DNA from: Dioscorea cayenensis subsp. rotundata
Taxonomy: Eukaryota > Streptophyta > Magnoliopsida > Dioscoreales > Dioscoreaceae
NCBI RefSeq assembly: GCF_009730915.1
Contig: NC_052472.1
Span: forward strand, 124,001-188,000
Length of the DNA stretch: 64,000 nt
Direction: 5' to 3'
Under the pieces are notes generated by a model. It had not been told where the DNA came from, searched no databases, and was given only the letters and a program-made list of their open reading frames with translations. Position 1 is the first letter of the stretch. Each line of letters opens with the position of its first letter. Below, piece after piece: positions 57,017-64,000 of the stretch. Made by a program: the position numbers and the translations under genes.

Positions 57017-59417
57017 GTCACGCCCCGAACCCACCTCAATGGACACGGGACGCTGACAAACAGCCATACACCTACAAGGCCGAAACCAAGTAGACATACA
57101 AGGCCTCAAAACCTGATCGAAAGCAGAACATATAAGCTAACAGAGATGTATTATCAAAAGTCAAAAACAGAAAATTCACACGGTTCAAAATTCCAACTTC
57201 AAATATAAGCTGGTGTTCTATAAATAAAACAAATACTCACATAGACATAAAGACAACTCAAAATATAGAAAGGATCAAGATCACAATCTCTCGCTAGCTC
57301 ACTAAGATGTCTGTCGTACTATTTATTCCTGATATAAAAAAAATCAACAACAAGATTATGAGCTTGACAACCCAGTAAGTACCCTACTAAAAAATATAGG
57401 GATCATTTACAAAAATAATAAATTATCAAAATCAAAATCAGAAATCAAATTTGTTTCAAATAAACACAGATGTCAAAACCAAGCATGTAGGTCCCCCAAA
57501 TAACTATTGCCAAAACAAAATAACAGAATTCATATATTTACCATCGGTGACCCGAGCCATAATTATTAAAAGTCATATTTTTACCCTCGGTGACCCGAGT
57601 CAGAATTATTAGAAGCCATTATTCTTCACCGACGGAAAGCTGTGGGAAATTATAGTTTCTATATCAGAGTATATGTTGACACGGTCAGTGTTTAACCCCC
57701 AGTGACAGAGTTATTGCAAAGTTAGTTTAGGGACTATGAGTACTGTGTCAAAGTATTTCATGTTCACAAAACAATAAATTATCAAAATTCATGTAATTTG
57801 CAGTCGCGTGATCCCATTTTTATCATATCAAAATAAACCAGTTATTTTAATCGAAACATGAACAGATAATTTAATAAATATTAATAATAATTAATTAGAA
57901 ATTAACTAAAAGATATTTGAAATTCAGAATTGAAATACTACATATTTAGATAACTTGTCTAAAACTTTAGAAATTAAATAATTTGAATTTAAATAGATAT
58001 TCAAACCTTTCAGATAATTCTAATCCAAAATAAAATATCAATACTCAAAGTTTCAAATAATTTAAAGTAATTCCAAAAATAATAATAAATAAATAATTCA
58101 AAATATAAATCAAAATAACCAGTATTTTTCTCAAAAATTCCAAAAGTTTACAAAACTAGAATTTTCAAGAATATACATATAATAGGATTTTATATGTGGG
58201 ATACTTACCTGATTAATGCCCAAAAAATACTTCCAAACCTTACACACTCTAAAAAATCGAGGCTAACAAGCAATAGTATCTTAAAAAAGATTTTAGAAGG
58301 GTACAATCGCAAAAAGTTCAAACTGTTATTCTAAACTCCCAAATATTGATTATTGCAAGGGTACAATAGAAATTATCCACTCTAAAAGCCATATCAATAA
58401 TTCCAACATGATTAATGAGTACTAAAACCCTCATAACTTCACATACACTTTTCCAAATCACAAATTTTCAAAAATTTTGAGAAAATTAAACATCTAAGAC
58501 TATGACATATCTGAAATTCACATTATTTGGAGTACTACTCAAATTATAGCATTCATTTGATTCTCCAGTTATTTCTGCAAACTTATAATTTAGACATACT
58601 TTTAAAATTTGCATCTCTCAACCTACAACTCCAAAAGTAATGCAATTTTACTAACAATCAGATAACCCAAAAATGATCAACTTTTATATTTTCACCTTAT
58701 CTAATTCAATCTCCATGATTATAAAAAAATGACCATAATTTTTTAACTTCTGCACAGAAATATCATCTGTGACAATTATACTAATAGGGCTATATCTCAT
58801 AAACTACATATGCATAAAATCTAAAATTTTGCAGGTATTTAGATAATATCAAAATCTACAACTTTATATTTTACTCTCCTCCAAATTCTACCTCTAAGAT
58901 CCCTAAAATCGGAGAGACATTTCTGCTATTATCAAAAATGAAAATCTGAAACCTATCAAATTAAATCAGGCTAATTAGCTAATAATTTCTTTCTCATGGC
59001 GAAAGATTGTATCTCAATCAACTATACTTCACATTACATCAAATATATCGTGCAAAACCTCATCCTTGAGACGTGATTAAATCTATAAAAACATCATGGA
59101 CAAAGTTTCTAAGAGTATGCTTATAGGTGCACACATCAAAGAGAAACAAAATTCCTTAAAACTACAAATTAGGAACAAACCCTAGAAACTCAGGCTAAAT
59201 CTAAGGTTTAAAGGTGAATAAATAAATAAAAAAAAATAGGAACAATTTTAGGGTTTCAGAAAGGAAGAACTCTCACAGAGCCAACAACCTTCAAGAAAAA
59301 TAAGAAATTAAAAATCTACACAAAGCTCCAAGATCTTCCTTTGAAAGTATAAGCAAAACAACTCAGATCCACTCGTCCTTGCCGATGTCACCACGAAGAA
59401 GGAAAAGAAAGGAAGAT
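57017..59417 (+). repeat. LTR-like noncoding repeat
   Basis: It starts TGTCACGCCCCGAACCC, similar to the start of the minus-strand block ending at 41541. It contains repeated 'ggtgacccgag.ca.aattatt' phrases at 57545 and 57589, and 'gatacttacctg' at 58201, which recurs as 'gtacttacctgg' at 61943. There is no coding sequence. Style and start suggest a Gypsy-type LTR. The right end was not resolved and may lie beyond the MITE at 59421. Confidence 0.45.
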
Positions 59418-59420
59418 TGG

Positions 59421-60043
59421 GGGTCCGTTTGATTCGTTAAAGAGAACAGCACAAGCAGTACAATATAGTACAAATAGTTAAGTACATCACAAGTGCTTGT
59501 GCTGTTCTATGTATGATTTTCATTGAACAGTATGGAACACAAAATAGTAAATTACGATAATACCTTTTTATTATTCTATATTTATTTTATAATAAAAAAA
59601 TACAATAATATTTTATGAAAATCTTAGCAAATTTTACAAAGCCCAACAACAACAATAAGTTAAAAAAATTAACATAATTTTAAAAACATTTAATCCACAA
59701 CAAACAAACTTTCATTAATATTTAAATCCTAAAATATAAATAAATAGATATATAAATAAATAAATAAAATTTTAAATAGATAAATAAATAGATAAATAAA
59801 CAACTAAATTTTAAAAAGATAAATAAAAAGATAAAACAAAATAAATCATGTTATCACTCCTTAATGAGTATGTAATTTTTAATTTTAAATAGAGACAATT
59901 TTGTCATAAGTTGTCCTGTACTACACAAGAATTTTTGTACAGTACAAAAAAAATTAAGAAGTTGTGCTGTACCGATTGGGTAGTTTTTGCTGGTCCCATT
60001 TGTAAATCAAACGCCCTCAAAATCTTTTGTATCAAACGGACCC
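59421..60043. mobile_element. MITE, 623 bp, with TGG target duplication
   Basis: The ends GGGTCCGTTTGATTC and (reverse of right end) GGGTCCGTTTGATAC are inverted copies with one mismatch. TGG occurs directly outside each end (59418-59420 and 60044-60046). The interior is AT-rich, with repeated (aaataaataga) tracts and inverted sub-ends such as 'gctgttct' and 'agtacaa'. It is noncoding. A 3-bp duplication suits Harbinger- or CACTA-class transposases, and the end sequence favours Harbinger-like. Confidence 0.75.
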
Positions 60044-60046
60044 TGG

Positions 60047-60560
60047 AAGTTCTTTTTTTATTTTTCATAACAATAGATGATCGTGGGCAGTGGAGATACA
60101 GTTAGATCGTGATTTTTTTTTTGTAACCGCTAAAGATAAGAAGAAGGGTTTTAAAAATCTTAAAAATCAATGGCTTTGATTGAAAAAAGTTTGCATCGAC
60201 GGCTAGTATATAATCAGGAAGTGGGGTCCACAAATAATTTCACGCAAAGTGATAATAATATGTAAATTATAAAATGGTTCATGTAACACCGAAATATTTT
60301 TGCATATTTTCTAAGAATTTAAGATGTTTTAAAAAAATAATTGTTTAATTAAAAACATTTGAAAAAGGCGGCTCGATCACCCTGCGTTTTTTTGTGTGTG
60401 TGAGGGCGAAAATATCACTTTATACTTGATATTTAGAAAGAGTTAAGTGTAAATAAGGTTGTTTTCACTCAGATAGAAGAGTTCAACTGTGACTGTTCCA
60501 GTCTTGTGTTTTTTCCAGTCTTGTGTTTTTTTAATATGAATTTTACCTATATATTTTTTA
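60047..60560. other. Spacer between two MITEs
   Basis: AT-rich. No feature was recognised other than the left 9-bp target duplication of the next element (60552-60560). Confidence 0.4.
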
Positions 60561-61011
60561 GGGAAAATTTCAAAAATAAACCTTGTGGCAAAAATAAGAA
60601 AAATCATAACGGTCGTTAGCACTTGCTTATGTGGTAAGGGCAAAGTTGTCATTTAACATAAAAAAAATCATAAGTTACTCTGAGTTGGCACTTGCTTATG
60701 TTAACAACTTCTTCTCTCTCTGAACATTGGGTGCCAATCGAAGTAAATTTCTTTCAACAATGAAGGTGTGTTTAATTAAAACATTAATTAGCTACTCAAA
60801 AGTGATTAGTCAACTTGGACTAACTTATGATTTTTGTTTATGTTAAATGACAACTTTGCCCTTGCCACATAAGCAAGTACTAACGACCGTTAATATTTTT
60901 TCTTATTTTTGCCACGCAAAGAAACCACATGGTAGTAAATGAAAATTTTTTCGTTTTTGTCCCTATTTTGCAAAACCCGACAACCACAAGGTTTATTTTT
61001 GAAATTTTCCC
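60561..61011. mobile_element. Palindromic Mutator-type MITE, 451 bp
   Basis: The terminal inverted repeat is perfect over about 28 bp (GGGAAAATTTCAAAAATAAA... at 60561 and its complement ending at 61011). It continues with indels for more than 100 bp inward (gtcgttag, cttgcttatgtggtaagggc and complements). A perfect 9-bp target duplication TATTTTTTA lies at 60552-60560 and 61012-61020. Nine bases is the Mutator signature. The element can fold into one long hairpin and has no coding sequence. Confidence 0.9.
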
Positions 61012-61020
61012 TATTTTTTA

Positions 61021-61515
61021 TATGTTCTTGTTTCAGCTCCACATTCAATGAATTTTGTACTATTTTTTATTTTTTTATTTGTTCATGTTTGTACATGTTT
61101 TTTTTTTCCTAATAAATTTGTAATTTATTTTTTATTTTTTAACCTAGTGAACAAAACACATATCTGGATGCACACTCACCCAATGGACTTGAAGATTGGG
61201 CTGCAAGCAACACATCTTTGGTAACAAGGCTGATACCACTGGATAAAACACCCTTTGATATAAATGAACAAATTTTATTCAAAAAATAAGAGGTAAGACA
61301 TATACATGTGAACTAGGAGCACAAGAGGCAAGCTAATGAATGGCTTACTCATGATGAGGACATGCACATTAAATCATTTGTTTTATTGGAATTTGAAAGA
61401 AGCACTTCAACAAATACAAATTGTTTAGAGAACTCAAGTCTCATGTTGCAACATATATAGAGAAACAAACACAACCAATGGATCTTATTTGATAAAAAAT
61501 ATGCCATAAAAAAAC
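61021..61515. other. Spacer and 3' flank of SCPL copy C
   Basis: AT-rich sequence, with 'gctgataccactggataaaac' at 61229 resembling a Copia primer-binding-site/LTR junction remnant in reverse. No complete element was found. Confidence 0.3.
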
Positions 61516-61755
61516 TTAGAGCGGTTGATATGAAAGCCATCTCTTAACCATAGCTAGACTTTCCCTTGGCTTATACTCCGGAATTGTGTGACCAGCACCC
61601 TGAATGAATAAATACATACAACCACCTCCTCTTTAGCATTTATTTTTCCTAATTTTGTGCTTAAAAATTCTTATGGATGATATTTTCCTTGGGGCACATA
61701 CCTACCTTTATAGTAGCAAATGTAAGATTGTTGGCATATGTTCTTATGTATCAGA
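61516..61755 (-). pseudogene. Serine carboxypeptidase-like copy C, last two exons
   Basis: Exon 61516-61599 encodes the catalytic His segment [16 protein letters not shown] and ends WLSYQPL with a TAA stop. The preceding exon, 61706 to about 61751, encodes IRTYANNLTFATIK, but its acceptor reads TG instead of AG. Directly upstream (minus sense) lies LTR-like sequence, not the expected SGDHD exon. Confidence 0.88.
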
Positions 61756-62795
61756 AATTTAAATATTACAGTATCTTACATATGCCAACAAGGATAATTA
61801 CAGTATCTTAAAATCCATATTATTTAAATATAATATTATGAATGGTTTTACAATAAAACCCAAAGTAATTAAATAATTATGTAGATGTTTATCGGAAATC
61901 CAAAAATTTGCATATACATATATGTACGTATTTATATGTGGTGTACTTACCTGGAGATCCCAAAAATCTAACTCCCACTCGAAAACAAGATCAATCCTTC
62001 TTGAACAACCCTAAAAGCATAATCAAAATCTAATAGCTCAAAACAATAATTTAACACAACCCAAAACATAGATCAAAACCCATGCCAAAATTTAAAGACT
62101 CACTTTCTACTCTATATAACACTAAACATCTCATCACAAGTTAACTTAGCCATACCATAGCCAAAAATCATGTTCCAAAGGAAATGACATTTCAACAAAC
62201 ACCTTGTGGGTATAACCAAAACTAAGCAATTAGCCAAGTAGACAAATAAGACACATGCTATTCAATACAAACTAATATCCTTTACTAGCAAAGCAAAGAA
62301 GAACTAAAAAAAATATAATATGCTAGCATCATCTGTTTTTACCCACAAGCTTGGCAAGAACAAGAAAAAAAAATTTCAAACAAAAGGCTTACAAGGTTGG
62401 ATGGCGAAAATTAGGCTGACAACAAGAACTTGAGGGCCGCTCACCAAGCTAAAAAGTCTGATTTTCATCGGCTCACCAAGCAAGGGAGGCACAAAGGAAG
62501 ATAGATGAAGTTTTTAACCACCGAATCACTTTTTTGAAGCTCCAGACCCAAGGCGATGGCATGGCTAATGGTGAGGTTGACGGTGAGCCTAAGGAATAGG
62601 GAGTCCCGGTTAATGAAGAAACAAATGGAAGAGAAGGCTCATGGTTTTAGGAAAGAAAATAGAGGGGTTTCACGGGCTAAAGAATGGGAAAATAAAAGCA
62701 ACAATTTTTTTTCCCCTTATTTAATGGAGATGGGTTTTTTTTTATTATTTAAGATAGGTGAGGTCCACAGTATCAATGACTTCTACAGTAAATAG
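61756..62795 (+). repeat. LTR-like insertion replacing the middle exons of SCPL copy C
   Basis: This noncoding stretch, including 'gtgtacttacctgg' and AT-rich UTR-like tracts, shares motifs with the repeat at 57-59.4 kb. It sits between the last two SCPL exons and a broken exon at 62796-62813. It thus occupies the place of the exons encoding the YENP, SGIWAND, VPEW and SGDHD segments. No target duplication was found. An insertion followed by deletion explains it best. Confidence 0.5.
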
Positions 62796-64000
62796 GTTGC
62801 CAATCAAATATCTCTGGACAGAATAGCACTAGTCATGATCAACATCCATATATTATTACCTTTCAGATTCAGAGGAGGTGGAGGCCCAGATTCAATACCT
62901 GCATATCAAACATCACATTTTTGATGGAACAAACAGGGCAGACATTAGGCGGAAAGACTGGTGTGATGAGCTACTACTGTTTATCGAGATTAACAACAAA
63001 GTATCAATGAAAAGTAGCAATTCAGAACTACTAAAAGACATTAGATTTAAGGTGGTTCTTCAGTCTTTAATTGGCTTATTATATCAAATAGAAAAACTAG
63101 TTTTTGTTAGAGATAGCTATTCATCTAGATCATTAACTAGAAAAACCTGGTGCTCAGCTTAATTACCTTGTGATATCAGGTGAGTGATGAATGGAACAAC
63201 CTTGCCAGCATATGAATCACCACCAACATACAGAGGATTAGATAGGAATTTTGGGTGATCAATCAGCCACTGTTATCACAACACAAATTTAATTTTTACT
63301 GCTTAATTATTATTAACAAATTTGAAACAAAGGCAAAAGAACATCAAGTAACTGAATACGTTTCTGATAAACTTGTGAACTCTCAAGGATGAAGTGACAC
63401 CACCATCAACATATGTCTCTGAAGTATTTGAGAATGAGAATCCAGTTCCAACAGGAGAATCTAAGAAGATCATATTTGAGACCTAACAAAAAATAAATAA
63501 ATTTAAGAAAAAAAAAAAAAAATCAAAGCTGTTGGGTGGAAGAGAAATCGGAAAAAATAAGTAATGAACATAATCTACCTTAGTCCAAGAAAAAGGATGA
63601 TACAAAAGTGTTGGCAAGCTACCATTATAATACTTCACAATCTTGAACTTCAGAGTACCTACCAATGATCATCAAGTCCACCATCAAAAACAAAAACTTT
63701 TTTCTTTTTCCTTTCATTTTTAACAACAAGAAAGGAAAAAACAAAAAAAGAAAAGATAAAATGAAAGAAATTACCGTTTTGAATAATGAGGGCAGAGAAA
63801 GCAGAGCAACCAGGGCCACCAGTGCGCCAAAGAAGAAGAGGGTCTTGGGCTGGATTTCCCTCAGACTCTATGAAGTAATAAAAGAACTGCACTTCATCCA
63901 CACCATCATATATATAAAAAAGCAACCAAAATTTAGACATTAAAATCATCAAGTTTCAGTAATTAGAACTTCAGCTCACCCAGTCTCAATGTGGAAGGGA
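62796..64000 (-). pseudogene. Serine carboxypeptidase-like gene copy C, first exons (runs off the window)
   Basis: Minus-strand exons from the window edge inward: 64000-63980 (FHIETG, end of exon 1); about 63911-63775 ([17 protein letters not shown], then GGPGCSAF); 63658-63579 (LKFKIVKYYNGSLPTLLYHP); 63482-63360 (NMIFLDSPVGTGFSFSNTS, the exon lost from copy B); 63269-63167 (catalytic Ser in [12 protein letters not shown]); and a stub at 62813-62796 (RYLIGN), where LTR-like DNA interrupts. The acceptor before 63911 lacks AG (tatatatatg). Together with 61516-61755 this is a third, opposite-strand SCPL relic. The frames of the exons seen are mostly intact. Confidence 0.9.

Noticed and set aside
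1-64000. CRISPR arrays, bacterial operons or phage modules
   Set aside because: The window is plant nuclear DNA. The tandem repeats present lack the repeat-spacer pattern.

Overview
The window is nuclear DNA of a flowering plant. It is AT-rich, with GC-rich single-exon glycosyltransferase genes, spliced genes with GT-AG introns, an intronless cytosolic-type tRNA-Arg, and many plant transposable elements (Copia, PIF/Harbinger, Mutator, Stowaway, hAT-like, LINE). The AT-rich background with GC-rich UGT coding sequence would suit a monocot such as a yam-like lineage, but I cannot prove the species.

Layout. 1-1926: LTR-like repeat. 2273-3713: broken UGT73-type glycosyltransferase (minus). 3.7-8.5 kb: AT-rich spacer with a Stowaway MITE and diverged repeats. 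8550-8622: tRNA-Arg(CCU). 9415-10041: coiled-coil protein gene. 11005-13719: five-exon SEC14-like (CRAL-TRIO) lipid-transfer gene. 16.0-31.9 kb: two decayed serine carboxypeptidase-like (SCPL) genes in direct orientation. The first is split by a 10 kb Copia element (17096-27127), whose left LTR is itself split by a 4.7 kb PIF/Harbinger transposon (17244-21992). The second is split by a 5'-truncated LINE. 32266-35680: short, very young, RT-deleted Copia element. 35.8-36.5 kb: MITE. 37.1-41.5 kb: long noncoding LTR-like block. 43849-45054: solo LTR. 45.2-47.6 kb: dead FAR1-type Mutator transposase. 48411-49440: hAT-like element. 50038-51448: second UGT (plus), with one frameshift. 52025-52146: nuclear copy of plastid atpH. 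52.6-56.9 kb: element with about 240 bp inverted ends that carries fragments of a MAPKKK-like protein kinase (candidate Pack-MULE). 57.0-59.4 kb: LTR-like repeat. 59.4-61.0 kb: two MITEs with clear target duplications. 61516-64000: third SCPL copy (minus), running off the window and also broken.

Biology. The probable host genes are a SEC14-like protein, a coiled-coil protein, the tRNA and possibly one UGT. The UGT pair and SCPL trio are families often used in specialised metabolism (glycosylation, and hydrolysis or acylation of glucose esters), but here most copies are degraded. Many reading-frame breaks are one-base changes at short homopolymers, and the two LTRs of the youngest Copia element differ only in homopolymer length. 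Some frameshifts could therefore be assembly errors rather than biology. I found no evidence of a new multi-gene system. The most distinctive structures are the nested Copia/Harbinger insertion in an SCPL intron, the kinase-carrying Mutator-like element, and the young RT-less Copia derivative.
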